Of a stretch of 64,000 nucleotides of DNA, positions 25,321-34,142 are shown in pieces. A program made the position numbers and the translations under genes. This DNA is from Lysobacterales bacterium 66-474. Lineage in GTDB: Bacteria > Pseudomonadota > Gammaproteobacteria > Xanthomonadales > Rhodanobacteraceae. Every line of letters starts with the position of its first letter. Position 1 is the first letter of the stretch. The DNA is taken from positions 124,001 to 188,000 of the forward strand of contig MKWP01000004.1 of the NCBI GenBank assembly GCA_001899805.1, read 5' to 3'. Below the pieces are notes generated by a model. It made no database searches, was not told the DNA's origin, and saw only the letters and a list, made by a program, of their open reading frames with translations.

Positions 25321-26085
25321 ATGGAATCGCACTCGTCACAACCCGGTGCGCTTGCGCGCCCCACCGGCGTACCGAGCAACGACGGCGACGCCGAGAACTT
25401 CTGCTCGAGTTGCGCGTTCGCCGAAGCCTGTGCGGTCGCGGGTTACGGCAGACCCGAGCTGAACGACCTGCATTGCCTCGTCGAGCACGTCGGCCCGTTC
25501 GAGCCCGGCCAACGCGTGTTTCGATCCGGTGACCCCTTCCGCGCGCTGTTCGCGGTGCGCACCGGCATGATCAAGACCACGCTGGTGGACGCCGAAGGCC
25601 GTGAGCAGGTATTGGGCTTCTACCTGCCCGGCGAACTCGTGGGCCTGGACGCGATCTATCCCGAGCACTATCCGTGCGATGCGATCGCGCTGGAGACCAC
25701 CCTGTGCTGCCGCTTCTCGTTCCCCGCGATGAGCGCGTTGGCCGCACGCCAGCCCAAGATCCAGCAACACCTGTTCCGCCTGCTCAGCAAGGAGCTCGGC
25801 TCGGCCACGCTGCTGGCCGGCGACCATTCCGCGGACGAACGCCTTGCCGCGTTCCTCGTCGACCTGGGCGACCGCTACGCCACACGCGGACTGTCGGGCA
25901 CCGAATTCCGGCTCAGCATGGCGCGTGCCGACATCGCCAACTATTTGCGCCTTGCCGCGGAAACCGTCAGCCGCGTGCTGGGGCGCTTCCGTGAACAGAA
26001 GCTCATCGCGATCGACGGCCGCAGGGTCGAGTTGCTCGATCCGCCGCGCCTGCGCGAACTGGCGCGTTGTGTCCTGAATGTTTGA
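25321..26085 (+). CDS. FNR-type oxygen-sensing transcription regulator
   Basis: A 254-residue Crp/Fnr family activator. It has C-x2-C-x5-C near residues 28-37 (CSSCAFAEAC) and a fourth Cys in TLCCRF (about 129), the same layout as the four [4Fe-4S] ligands of E. coli FNR, so oxygen sensing is likely. The cyclic-nucleotide-like beta barrel is followed by the HTH ARADIANYLRLAAETVSRVL, whose E..SR core recognises TTGAT half-sites. It is transcribed alone. The 75-bp leader downstream of the R3 repeat shows no clear FNR box. Confidence 0.9.
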   Translation: MESHSSQPGALARPTGVPSNDGDAENFCSSCAFAEACAVAGYGRPELNDLHCLVEHVGPFEPGQRVFRSGDPFRALFAVRTGMIKTTLVDAEGREQVLGFYLPGELVGLDAIYPEHYPCDAIALETTLCCRFSFPAMSALAARQPKIQQHLFRLLSKELGSATLLAGDHSADERLAAFLVDLGDRYATRGLSGTEFRLSMARADIANYLRLAAETVSRVLGRFREQKLIAIDGRRVELLDPPRLRELARCVLNV

Positions 26086-26151
26086 GTCGAATCAACGCGC
26101 GCCGTCCCTGCGGCCTGCATACTCCATGGCCCCGCCTTTCCGCGACCCGCC

Positions 26152-26547
26152 ATGGCCGTCTGGTACCTGCAAATCCTCTGGACCCACGTCGGCTGCGTGA
26201 TCGCGTCGGGCAGCCTGTTCTTCACCCGCGGCTGCATGATGCTGGCCGGGTTGCCTGCGGCCAACCATGTCGCGCTGCGGCGTGTGTCCGTGCTGATCGA
26301 TTCGCTGTTGCTGGCCGCCGCGATCGCACTGACCACCATCATCCACCAGTACCCGTTCGTGCAGGCGTGGCTGACGGTGAAGGTGGTCCTGCTGGTGGTC
26401 TACATCGCGCTGGGCGTGTTCGCGTTGCGGCGTGGACGCACCCGCACGATCCGTGCGATCTGTTTCGTCGCAGCGATGCTCGTGTTCCTGTTCATCGTCA
26501 GCGTGGCGCGCGCGCACGATCCGCTCGGAATCTTCATGCGACTCTGA
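26152..26547 (+). CDS. SirB2 family membrane protein
   Basis: A 131-residue protein with four hydrophobic segments (LQILWTHVGCVIASGSLFF, LLLAAAIALTTIIHQYPF, VVLLVVYIALGVFAL, ICFVAAMLVFLFIVSVARAH), matching the SirB family in size and in W..HV, LTVK and R..H positions. SirB2 was named for invasion gene regulation, but the molecular role is unknown. It follows the FNR-type gene by 66 bp. A reversed R2 repeat follows. Confidence 0.8.
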   Translation: MAVWYLQILWTHVGCVIASGSLFFTRGCMMLAGLPAANHVALRRVSVLIDSLLLAAAIALTTIIHQYPFVQAWLTVKVVLLVVYIALGVFALRRGRTRTIRAICFVAAMLVFLFIVSVARAHDPLGIFMRL

Positions 26548-26572
26548 ACGATGTGATGCGCGGCTGTCGTGG

Positions 26573-26665
26573 AAAGTCAGGACAGGAAGTCCATTCTGGT
26601 CTCCATGGAGCCGAGGCGTTCCCGGTCGACGCAACCTTCGCGACGCAGCGATCAGGGATGATCGC
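26573..26665 (-). repeat. Dispersed repeat, family R2, copy 3 (reversed)
   Basis: Read on the minus strand it starts with the hairpin GCGATCATCCCTGATCGC (26665-26648) and ends in AGAATGGACTTCCTGTCCTG, the same order as copies 1 and 2. It lies between the convergent SirB2 and Rieske genes. Confidence 0.75.
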
Positions 26666-26675
26666 AAAATAAAAA

Positions 26676-27017
26676 TCAACCACGCGTAACCACGCCGTCC
26701 TTCACCTGCACCCGCACCGCGACCAGCGACTGGCCACGGCAGGGGCCGCCGATGCAAAGTCCCGCTTCGCGCAGCGCGAAGGTCGCGCCGTGCACCGCGC
26801 AGGTCAGCTTGTCGTCCTTGACCAGGAACAGGCCGGGTGCATAGTCCATGCGCCGGCCGGCGTGCGGGCACACGTTCAGCCACGCCTGCACCGAGTTGCC
26901 CCGCCGGGTCAGCAGCAGCGGTTCGCCCTCGGGGTCGGGCGGATCGACGCCCAGCACGCCGCCGTCGGGAATGTCGTCGAGGCGGCACAGGATTTCGTCG
27001 GGTGTGGTCATGTCCAT
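26676..27017 (-). CDS. Rieske [2Fe-2S] domain protein
   Basis: A 113-residue soluble ferredoxin-like Rieske protein: cluster motifs CPHAGRRMD (Cys-x-His) and CAVHGATF (Cys-x2-His) in the 110-residue fold. Similar small proteins serve as electron carriers for oxygenases or as NirD-like components; the partner is not evident here. The start at 27017 (MDMTTPDE) gives the normal domain boundary. It diverges from a small membrane protein gene, with 73 bp between starts. Confidence 0.85.
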   Translation of the reverse strand: MDMTTPDEILCRLDDIPDGGVLGVDPPDPEGEPLLLTRRGNSVQAWLNVCPHAGRRMDYAPGLFLVKDDKLTCAVHGATFALREAGLCIGGPCRGQSLVAVRVQVKDGVVTRG

Positions 27018-27090
27018 GATTTCCGGCACTTGTGACGGCGCCTTTCCGCCCTCATGGTCGAAGGGACATTGTGCCACGCGGGTTCCATCG

Positions 27091-27345
27091 ATGCGCGCCA
27101 GCCTGTTCGTTGCCCTGCCCCGCCATCCGCTGCTGCGCGCCGTGGTCCTGGTCGCGGGCGCGGTGCTGCTGGCCGGCCTGGTCGCGATGGGCCTCCTGAT
27201 CGGCGCGGCCGTGGTCGCCCTCGCGGCCCTGGTGATGCTGGTCCGGCGCTGGCTGAACGGGCGCAACCGGCGCCCGACCGAGCCCGGCATCATCGAAGGC
27301 GAGTTCACCGTGGTGCCGCGCGCCTCGCTGCCCCGCGCGGACTGA
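27091..27345 (+). CDS. Small membrane protein of unknown function
   Basis: An 84-residue protein with one long hydrophobic region that could form two helices (LLRAVVLVAGAVLLAGLVAM and LLIGAAVVALAALVMLV), then a basic stretch and the tail PGIIEGEFTVV. That tail recalls other short Xanthomonadales membrane proteins, but I cannot name a family. It is followed 28 bp later by the AraC-methyltransferase gene. Confidence 0.65.
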   Translation: MRASLFVALPRHPLLRAVVLVAGAVLLAGLVAMGLLIGAAVVALAALVMLVRRWLNGRNRRPTEPGIIEGEFTVVPRASLPRAD

Positions 27346-27373
27346 ACACCACCGCAAAAAACGGAGTGCGGAC

Positions 27374-28273
27374 ATGCGCGGCCGTCGCCATCCTGTACGC
27401 ATGAACGCCAACCCCGACCTCATCGCGAACACACCCGACCCGGTCGACCGGGCCCGCGACATCCTCGACCACGACACTCCCGCGCCTTCCCTGACGGCCC
27501 TGGCCAGGCGCGTGGGGCTCTCGGCCGCGTGGCTGCAACGCCGGTTCAGGCAACGCTTCGGCGTGTCGCCCGCCGAATACACCCGCGCGCGGCGTTTCGG
27601 CGAATTCAAGCAAGCCCTGCGCGACGGCTCGGGCGTCACCGACGCCGTCTACGCGGCCGGCTTCGGGTCGGGCAGCCGGGTCTACGAGCACAGCGACCGC
27701 CTGCTCGGGATGCCGCCCACCCGCTACCGCGAAGGCGGCGCCGGGGTCGCGATCCGCTACACCACGCTCGCCTGCCCGCTCGGCCGCGTGCTGGTGGCGG
27801 CCACCGCGCGCGGATTGTGTGCGGTGACCCTTGGCGACAGCGACGCAGCGCTGGTGGAAGCATTGCGCGGGGAATTTCCCAACGCCGACCTGAGCCGCAT
27901 CGACGCCGGCCGGGACGAATGGCTGGCGGCCGTGGTCGACCGCATCGCCCGCCAGTTCGGCAAGGACGGCGGCCCGGACGACGCAGCGCTGCCGCCGCTG
28001 GACGTCGCTGCCAGCGCGTTCCAGTGGCGCGTGTGGGAAGCCTTGACCCGCATCCCCAGCGGCGAAACGCGCAGCTACTCGGAGATTGCCCGCGCCATCG
28101 GCGAACCCGGCGCGGCGCGCGCAGTGGGCCATGCCTGTGGCAGCAACAAGCTGGCGCTGGTCGTGCCCTGCCATCGCGTGGTGCGTGCCGACGGTACACC
28201 GGGCGGCTGGCGCTGGGGCGTGGCACGCAAGGAAAAGCTGCTGGCACGGGAGCGGCGCGACGCGATGCATTGA
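27374..28273 (+). CDS. AraC domain fused to O6-methylguanine-DNA methyltransferase (Ada-like, no N-terminal zinc domain)
   Basis: A 299-residue protein combining an AraC-type DNA-binding domain (about 20-115, LSAAWLQRRFRQRFGVSPAEY) with a DNA repair methyltransferase (about 130-299) whose active Cys is in VPCHRVV (about residue 265). It moves alkyl groups from guanine O6 to itself. The zinc-binding methylphosphotriester domain of Ada is absent, so it is not expected to sense that damage. The ATG at 27374 has GGAG upstream; a second ATG at 27401 is possible. Confidence 0.9.
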   Translation: MRGRRHPVRMNANPDLIANTPDPVDRARDILDHDTPAPSLTALARRVGLSAAWLQRRFRQRFGVSPAEYTRARRFGEFKQALRDGSGVTDAVYAAGFGSGSRVYEHSDRLLGMPPTRYREGGAGVAIRYTTLACPLGRVLVAATARGLCAVTLGDSDAALVEALRGEFPNADLSRIDAGRDEWLAAVVDRIARQFGKDGGPDDAALPPLDVAASAFQWRVWEALTRIPSGETRSYSEIARAIGEPGAARAVGHACGSNKLALVVPCHRVVRADGTPGGWRWGVARKEKLLARERRDAMH

Positions 28274-28340
28274 ATGTCGTTCAACCCGGCGTCGCAAAAC
28301 TTTCATCGCTGCGTCGCCACCCGCGCGCCACCATCGGAAC

Positions 28341-28375
28341 TACAATGCCCGCACGCCTCCCCGAACGGGAGGCGT
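28341..28375 (+). promoter_or_regulatory. Possible -10 element and adjacent 9-bp hairpin
   Basis: TACAAT (28341-28346) is followed by a perfect stem ACGCCTCCC / GGGAGGCGT (28353-28361 and 28367-28375) around CGAAC. The hairpin could start the transcript of the downstream gene (ATG at 28448) or end that of the methyltransferase gene. There is no T-run. Confidence 0.4.
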
Positions 28376-28447
28376 CATTGCTTGCAGGGCAGCGACACGG
28401 ATGCGCGTGCGGTACTTGTCCCGGCACGCGCGACTTGAGGCAACGTC

Positions 28448-28843
28448 ATGGCAAAACCCACCGATCCGTATCACGCCCACGTCTACTTCGACGCGGCCAA
28501 CCTGTCCGTGGCGCAACGCCTGCACCGGGATCTGCATGGCCTGCTGGAAAACGGCTCGCTGCCGGGGTTGGTCCTGGTCGGGAAGATGCACGACCGAGGC
28601 GTCGGCCCGCACCCCAAACCCCAGTTCGAGGTCCAGTTCCTGGCCTCCGCATTGCCCGGCATCGTGCCCCTGTTCAAGCGTTCGGGACTGACGTCCCTGG
28701 TCCACCCGGTCACCGACGACGACCTGGCCGATCACACCACGCTCGCCGAATGGATAGGCGAGCCGCTACCGCTCGACCAGTCGGTGCTCGACCCGCCGGG
28801 CCACAACAAGGGGTTGGCCCGGTTCGGCAAGGTGGATTTCTAG
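28448..28843 (+). CDS. DOPA 4,5-dioxygenase family protein
   Basis: A 131-residue protein beginning PYHAHVYFD, then LPGLVLVGKMHDRGVGPHPK and LVHPVTDDDLADHTTLAEWIG, which fits the small DOPA 4,5-dioxygenase family with its conserved His ligands. In fungi and plants the family opens catechol rings; the bacterial role is not settled. It is a monocistronic gene with a possible hairpin in its leader. The aromatic degradation genes nearby make a catechol substrate plausible. Confidence 0.8.
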   Translation: MAKPTDPYHAHVYFDAANLSVAQRLHRDLHGLLENGSLPGLVLVGKMHDRGVGPHPKPQFEVQFLASALPGIVPLFKRSGLTSLVHPVTDDDLADHTTLAEWIGEPLPLDQSVLDPPGHNKGLARFGKVDF

Positions 28844-28894
28844 GCGAAGCTTGGCCCCAGGGCATACGCTCACACACACGCAGATTCGCCGATC

Positions 28895-29824
28895 ATGCAC
28901 GACACCGTCGCTCCCATTGCCGTCGACACCGCAGCCGAACGCCGCTGGCTGATTCCGCTGGCGCTGGCGGCGGTGTACCTGATCTGGGGCTCGACCTATC
29001 TCGGGATCCGGATCGGACTGACCGGCTTCCCGCCGTTCACGATGGCCGCCTTGCGCTTTCTTTCAGCCGGCGTCGCGATGTATGCGTGGCTGCGCCTGCG
29101 CGGCGTGAAGCCGCCCACGCGCCGGCAGTGGCGCAATGCGGCGATCACCGGCGTACTGCTGCTGATGTTCGGCAACGGGCTGGTCTGCTTCGCGGAGCAA
29201 AGCGTGACCTCCGGCATCGCCGCGGTCGCGATCGCGAGCGAACCGCTGTTCATCGCGCTGTTCCTGTTCGCGTATCGGGAACGCCCGAGCCGCGGTGAAA
29301 TTGCCGGGCTGGTGGTCGGGTTCCTCGGCGTGATCGTGTTGAACAGCGGCGGCGCGATGCGCGCGGCGCCGTGGGCGGCCGTGGCGCTGCTGGTGGCGAC
29401 GCTCGCCTGGGCGTTCGGCTCGATCTGGAGCCGCCACCAGGACATGCCGGAAGGCCCGATGAACGTGGCCGCGCAGATGCTGTGCGCGGCGCCCGCACTG
29501 GCGCTGACCGCGTGGCTGACGGGCGAAAGGTTGCCCGAGCATCCGCCGACCGCATCGATCCTGGCGATCGCGTACCTGGCCGTGTTCGGATCGATCATCG
29601 CGTTTTCCGCGTACCTGTTCCTGATCAAGCACGCGCGCCCGGCGCTGACCGCGAGTTATGCCTACGTGAATCCGCCGGTGGCGGTGCTGCTGGGCGCACT
29701 GATCGCGGGCGAGCACGTGGGTCCCGCCGAGATCGGCGGCATGGTGGTGATCCTCGTCGGCGTGGCGATCATCACGCTCGCGCATACAGGTCGCAGCAAG
29801 TCACGGCGAGCCGCTGCGGAGTAA
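28895..29824 (+). CDS. EamA/DMT family exporter (YedA-like)
   Basis: A 309-residue inner membrane protein with ten hydrophobic segments in two EamA repeats. Seen: the family opening YLIWGSTYLGIRIGL, ALRFLSAG, GLVCFAEQSVTSG and the second-repeat FSAYLFLIKHARPALTASYA. Members export amino acids or metabolites; the substrate here is unknown. ATG at 28895. Confidence 0.88.
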   Translation: MHDTVAPIAVDTAAERRWLIPLALAAVYLIWGSTYLGIRIGLTGFPPFTMAALRFLSAGVAMYAWLRLRGVKPPTRRQWRNAAITGVLLLMFGNGLVCFAEQSVTSGIAAVAIASEPLFIALFLFAYRERPSRGEIAGLVVGFLGVIVLNSGGAMRAAPWAAVALLVATLAWAFGSIWSRHQDMPEGPMNVAAQMLCAAPALALTAWLTGERLPEHPPTASILAIAYLAVFGSIIAFSAYLFLIKHARPALTASYAYVNPPVAVLLGALIAGEHVGPAEIGGMVVILVGVAIITLAHTGRSKSRRAAAE

Positions 29825-29863
29825 AATCCGCGCCCGTTCGATGCTTGCCGTCCCGTTTTCGCC

Positions 29864-30784
29864 ATGACCAAGTGGATCGTCCTGGCCGTCCTCATCGCGA
29901 GTGCGCTGTACGTGCATTTCCGCGGCAGGGTGCGGCACAAGTTCCTGCGCCAGATCACCGACCATTCGACCTTCATGGCGCCGATCAACGTGCTGATGTA
30001 CGCGTTCTCGCGCGTGCCGGTGACGCCGTACCTCGCGCCGTCGGATTTTCCCGAGCTCGAAAACCTGCGCAGCCACTGGCAGGTCATCCGCGACGAGGCG
30101 GTCGCGCTCGCGAAAGCCAGCCACATCAAGGCGTCCGACCAGTACAACGATGCCGGTTTCCATTCGTTCTTCCGCACCGGCTGGAAGCGGTTTTACCTCA
30201 AGTGGTACGACGACGCGCCGCACCCGTCGGCGCTGCAACTGTGCCCGCGCACGGTCGAAATCCTGAAAGGCTCGCCGCACATCAAGGCCGCCGCGTTTAC
30301 CCAGTTGCCGCCCGGCAGCAACCTCGGCAAGCACCGTGACCCGTTCGCGGGTTCACTGCGCTATCACCTGGGCTTGATCACGCCCAACGACGATCGCTGC
30401 TGGATCAGGGTCGACGGCAAGCCCTACAGCTGGCGCGACGGCGAAGGCGTGGTGTTCGACGAAACCTACATCCACTGGGCCGCGAACGAGACCGACCAGG
30501 ACCGCATCATCCTGTTCTGCGACCTCGAACGGCCGATGAAATACCGTTGGGCCACGGCGCTCAACCACGCGGTCGCGCGCACCCTGCTCGCGGCCGGCGC
30601 CTCGCCCAACCAGGAGGGCGATCGCACCGGCGGCGTCAACAAGATCTTCAAGTACGCCTACGCCATCCGCCACGTCGGCAAGAGGCTGAAAAAGCATAAT
30701 CGCAAGCTGTATTACGCGACCAAGTGGTCGATCTTCGCGGTGATCCTGGCCGCGATCTTCCTGCCCTGGCACCGTTGGTGGTGA
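29864..30784 (+). CDS. lpxO: Lipid A hydroxylase LpxO (Asp/Asn beta-hydroxylase family)
   Basis: A 306-residue protein with an N-terminal membrane anchor (about 4-17), a beta-hydroxylase domain and a C-terminal hydrophobic segment (IFAVILAAIFLPW). Fe/2-oxoglutarate ligands are visible in LGKHRDPFAGSLRYHLGL and in YIHWAANETDQDRIILFCD. LpxO adds a 2-hydroxyl to a secondary acyl chain of lipid A in the inner membrane. Length and anchors agree with that family. It is separated by 39 bp from the EamA gene. Confidence 0.88.
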   Translation: MTKWIVLAVLIASALYVHFRGRVRHKFLRQITDHSTFMAPINVLMYAFSRVPVTPYLAPSDFPELENLRSHWQVIRDEAVALAKASHIKASDQYNDAGFHSFFRTGWKRFYLKWYDDAPHPSALQLCPRTVEILKGSPHIKAAAFTQLPPGSNLGKHRDPFAGSLRYHLGLITPNDDRCWIRVDGKPYSWRDGEGVVFDETYIHWAANETDQDRIILFCDLERPMKYRWATALNHAVARTLLAAGASPNQEGDRTGGVNKIFKYAYAIRHVGKRLKKHNRKLYYATKWSIFAVILAAIFLPWHRWW

Positions 30785-30825
30785 CGCCGCGCCGCGCCGC
30801 GCCGGTCGGTGCGGCGCGACCGGCA

Positions 30826-32244
30826 TCATGCCGCGACGGGAACAACCGGGTACGCCGGCACTGCGTCCAGTGCGGACGCGCAGACTTCCGCGAGTTCCAG
30901 CAAACGCAAGTCCGACCCCGGTGCGCCCACGAACTGCATGCCGATCGGCATGCCATCGGGCAAGGTTCCCATCGGGATGCTGACCGCGGGGCACGCGGAC
31001 AGGCTGGCGAACGCGGTGAGGTCGGCCTGCGACGCCGGCACCGGCGCATCGACCGGAAACGCGCCCTGCGGCGTGGTCGGCAGCACCAGCACGTCCACGC
31101 GCGAGAACACGCGGCGCGCCTTCAGCACCGCGAAGTCGAGGATGCGGTCCGCCGACGCGTAATCCGCAGCGGACTTGCGCGAAGCGTAGTCGAGCATGTG
31201 CCGGAAATCGTCGGACACCGGGTGCGCGGTGTCGGCCAGATCCTCGGCGAAGGTGTTGCGCATCTCGGCTTCCATCAGCAACAGGCCGGCGCGACGCATC
31301 TTCTGGAACGGCCAATCGGAAAAATCCAGTGCCTGGCGTTCGCCGAGCTCGCGTTCGAGCCTTGCCAGGGCGGCATCGAACACCGCCACCACCGCCGGCT
31401 CCACCCCAATCGCGGCGAGGTCCGGCACCACGCCACAGCGCAACTGGGTGGGATTCCAGTCCGGCAGTTGCAACGCGACGCGGCGCCGGCGCGAACGCGG
31501 ATCGTCGGCATCGTAACCGGCCAGCACCTGCAGCATCACCACGAGGTCGCCGACGCTGCGCCCGAGGATGCCGACCGCATCCAGCCGCCGCGCCGCAGGC
31601 ACCAGGCCACGCGCGGAAATTTCGCCGTGGGTGGGTTTCAATGCGAACACCCCGCAATAGCTCGCGGGGATGCGCACCGAACCCAACGTGTCCGAACCGA
31701 TCGCGACCGGCGCCATCCCCGCCGCGACGGCCGCGGCGGAACCGCCGGACGAACCGCCCGCCACGCGGCCCGGATCGATCGGATTGCGCGTGGTGCCGAA
31801 ATGCGGATTGCGGGTGGCCGCGCCCAGCGCGCCTTCGTCGAGATTGGTCTTGCCCAGCAGCACCGCGCCGGCCGCGCGCAAGCGCGCGACTGCGTGCGCG
31901 TCGTTGCGGGCGATGTGTTCGTCGCGCGTCGGCAGGCCCGCACGCGTCGGGTAGCCCGCCACGTCGAAGTTGTCCTTGACCGCGACCGGAATCCCGTCGA
32001 GACGCCCGATCGGACCCTCGCGGCGACGGCGCTGCGCGCTGGCGGCCTGGTCGCGCACCAGGTCCGGACGCACGTCCACGAACGCATGGATGTCGGGATC
32101 GCGTCGTTCGATGGCATCGAGGCATGCATCCGCCAGCGCCTCGGCCGAGGTGCGTCCCGATGCAAGCCAGTGCAGGCACTGCCACACGCCGCCGCGCTGC
32201 AGCGCGTCCGGTCCCAATACCGCCTCGTCGTCGATGGCACTCAT
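30826..32244 (-). CDS. Amidase signature enzyme
   Basis: A 472-residue amidase with the Ser-cisSer-Lys machinery: Lys90 in PVAVKDNFD, the GGSSGGSAAAVAAG loop (163-176) and the nucleophile Ser189 in SDTLGSVRIPA. It is close to GatA in length, but no gatB or gatC is adjacent, so it is probably a stand-alone amidase (indoleacetamide, nicotinamide or similar). The frame is open well beyond the start; 32244 (MSAIDDEAV) is chosen because the extension would overlap the divergent ETF-QO gene. Confidence 0.88.
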   Translation of the reverse strand: MSAIDDEAVLGPDALQRGGVWQCLHWLASGRTSAEALADACLDAIERRDPDIHAFVDVRPDLVRDQAASAQRRRREGPIGRLDGIPVAVKDNFDVAGYPTRAGLPTRDEHIARNDAHAVARLRAAGAVLLGKTNLDEGALGAATRNPHFGTTRNPIDPGRVAGGSSGGSAAAVAAGMAPVAIGSDTLGSVRIPASYCGVFALKPTHGEISARGLVPAARRLDAVGILGRSVGDLVVMLQVLAGYDADDPRSRRRRVALQLPDWNPTQLRCGVVPDLAAIGVEPAVVAVFDAALARLERELGERQALDFSDWPFQKMRRAGLLLMEAEMRNTFAEDLADTAHPVSDDFRHMLDYASRKSAADYASADRILDFAVLKARRVFSRVDVLVLPTTPQGAFPVDAPVPASQADLTAFASLSACPAVSIPMGTLPDGMPIGMQFVGAPGSDLRLLELAEVCASALDAVPAYPVVPVAA

Positions 32245-32335
32245 GCGCCGATTATGCGGGATGCACGGCCGGTTTGCCGGGGGCGCGCGAACCCAAGACA
32301 ATGGTGGGCCGCAGACGGTCAATGACGGAGCCGCC

Positions 32336-33988
32336 ATGAGCGAACGCGAAACGATGGAATACGACGTGGTCGTGGTCGGCGCCGGGCCGTCCGGCCTCGC
32401 CTTCGCGATCCGCCTGAAGCAACTCAAGCCCGACGCCCGCGTATGCGTGATCGAGAAAGCCTCGGCAGTGGGCGCGCAGATTCTTTCGGGCGCGGTGATC
32501 GAACCCGCTCCACTGGATGCGCTGCTGCCGAAGTGGCGAGACGCGCCGCCGCCGATCTGCGTGCCGGCCGCGCATGATGAATTCCTGTGGCTGCGCGATG
32601 CCAAACGTGCAAGCAAATTGCCCACGCCGCCGCAGATGCACAACGCGGGCAATTTCATCGTGTCGCTGGGCGCACTCTGTGCGTGGCTGGCGCCGCAGGC
32701 CGAGGCCCTGGGCGTGGACGTGTTCCCGGGCTTCGCCGCAGCGGATGCGGTGTTCGACGACAGGGGCGCCGTCGCGGGCGTGCGCATCGGCGACATGGGC
32801 GTGGCGAAGGACGGCTCGCACAAGCCCGGCTACACGCAAGGCATCGACATCCTGGCCTCGCTCACGGTACTGGCCGAAGGCTGCCGCGGCAGCGTCAGCA
32901 AGACGTTGATCGCCAAATATGGTTTGGACAAGAACTGTGACCCACAGACTTACGGCATCGGTTTGAAGGAACTCTGGCAACTGCCGCCAGGCCGGGTCCA
33001 GCCCGGGCACATCACCCACACCATCGGCTGGCCGCTCGACAACCGCACCTACGGTGGCAGCTTCATTTACCAGATCGACAAGGACCGCGTCGCGATCGGC
33101 TTCGTCGCAGGGCTGGATTATTCCGACCCCCTGTTCCGGCCGTGGGAGGCGTTCCAGCAATTGAAGCACCACGCGCGGATTGCGCCGCTGCTGGAGGGCG
33201 GCAGCATCGTGTCCGCCGGCGCACGCGCGCTGATCGAAGGCGGCTTGCAATCGCTGCCGAACGTGGAAATGCCGGGTGCCATCCTGATCGGCGACGCGGC
33301 CGGGCTGATGAACGTGCCCAAGATCAAGGGCACGCATCAGGCAATCCGCTCGGGCATGCTTGCGGCCGAACATTTCGCCGAGAAGCAAACGGGCACAGGT
33401 TTCGATGCGCGCCTGCGCGCCTCGCCCATCGCCGCAGAGCTGAAGAAAGTGCGCAACATCCGGCCCGGCTTTCACGGCGGGTTGTGGCGCGGACTGTTCA
33501 ACGCGGCGTGGGAAACGGTCACGGTCGGGCTGTCGCCGTGGACCCTGAAGAACCACGCCGATTGGTCATCGCTGGACAAGCTCGATCCGCCCGCGACGCA
33601 AGCCAACCGTCCCGGCCCGAACGCCACGTCGCCGCGCGAACCCGGCTGGATCGAGCGCTCGTTGCCACCACGCGATCGCCTCGCATCGGTGTATTTCGCC
33701 GCCACCGAGCACGACGAGGACCAGCCCGTGCACCTTCACGTCGCCGACACCAGCGTCTGCGTCGATCGCTGCACGGTCGAATACGGCAACCCCTGCACGC
33801 GCTTCTGCCCCGCCAACGTGTACGAAATCGTCGAGGAAACCGGCACGGACAATGCCAGGTCGCTGCGCCTGCAGATCAACGCCGCCAACTGCGTGCACTG
33901 CAAGACCTGCGACATCAAGGACCCGTACGAGATCATCACCTGGGTGCCGCCCGAGGGCGGCAGCGGACCGAATTACAGCAATCTCTGA
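32336..33988 (+). CDS. Electron transfer flavoprotein-ubiquinone oxidoreductase
   Basis: A 550-residue membrane-associated flavoprotein that passes electrons from ETF to ubiquinone. Seen: N-terminal FAD-binding VVVVGAGPSGLAFAIRL (about 11-27), GIGLKELWQLP, an FAD/quinone region with LIGDAAGLMNVPKIKGTH, and the C-terminal [4Fe-4S] cysteines in CVDRCTVEYGNPCTRFCP and CVHCKTCDIKDP. Its partners etfB and etfA are 3.5 kb downstream on the same strand, separated by an S9 peptidase and an ATP-grasp gene. Confidence 0.94.
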   Translation: MSERETMEYDVVVVGAGPSGLAFAIRLKQLKPDARVCVIEKASAVGAQILSGAVIEPAPLDALLPKWRDAPPPICVPAAHDEFLWLRDAKRASKLPTPPQMHNAGNFIVSLGALCAWLAPQAEALGVDVFPGFAAADAVFDDRGAVAGVRIGDMGVAKDGSHKPGYTQGIDILASLTVLAEGCRGSVSKTLIAKYGLDKNCDPQTYGIGLKELWQLPPGRVQPGHITHTIGWPLDNRTYGGSFIYQIDKDRVAIGFVAGLDYSDPLFRPWEAFQQLKHHARIAPLLEGGSIVSAGARALIEGGLQSLPNVEMPGAILIGDAAGLMNVPKIKGTHQAIRSGMLAAEHFAEKQTGTGFDARLRASPIAAELKKVRNIRPGFHGGLWRGLFNAAWETVTVGLSPWTLKNHADWSSLDKLDPPATQANRPGPNATSPREPGWIERSLPPRDRLASVYFAATEHDEDQPVHLHVADTSVCVDRCTVEYGNPCTRFCPANVYEIVEETGTDNARSLRLQINAANCVHCKTCDIKDPYEIITWVPPEGGSGPNYSNL

Positions 33989-33998
33989 CCGGCTCCGC

Positions 33999-34069
33999 AG
34001 GGCCTGTTAACGCTATGCCAAGCGGTCGCGCCGTCGGCCATTTGCACGCAGGGCAAGGAAGCAGGCCCT
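33999..34069. repeat. Short relative of the 3158-3427 element
   Basis: AGGGCCTGTTAACGCTATGC (from 33999) matches the left arm and next bases of the element at 3158, continuing with GCAGGGCAAGGAAG in both. Here it ends in CAGGCCCT (34062-34069), inverted to AGGGCCTG at its start, giving a 71-bp miniature. It lies between the ETF-QO gene and the S9 peptidase gene. Confidence 0.65.
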
Positions 34070-34107
34070 AGGTCGAAGGTCCTGCTGGCAGAACGGCTGC
34101 AAAAGGT

Positions 34108-34113
34108 TATAGT
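34108..34113 (+). promoter_or_regulatory. Possible -10 element of the S9 peptidase gene
   Basis: TATAGT stands out in GC-rich surroundings 30 bp before the ATG. No good -35 was found at the standard distance. Confidence 0.35.
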
Positions 34114-34142
34114 CCGCGAACCATCGCCGCGGAGGGTTAGCC

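Noticed and set aside
30826-32244. GatA subunit of Glu-tRNA amidotransferase
   Set aside because: No gatB or gatC nearby, and general amidase signature enzymes share the same motifs.
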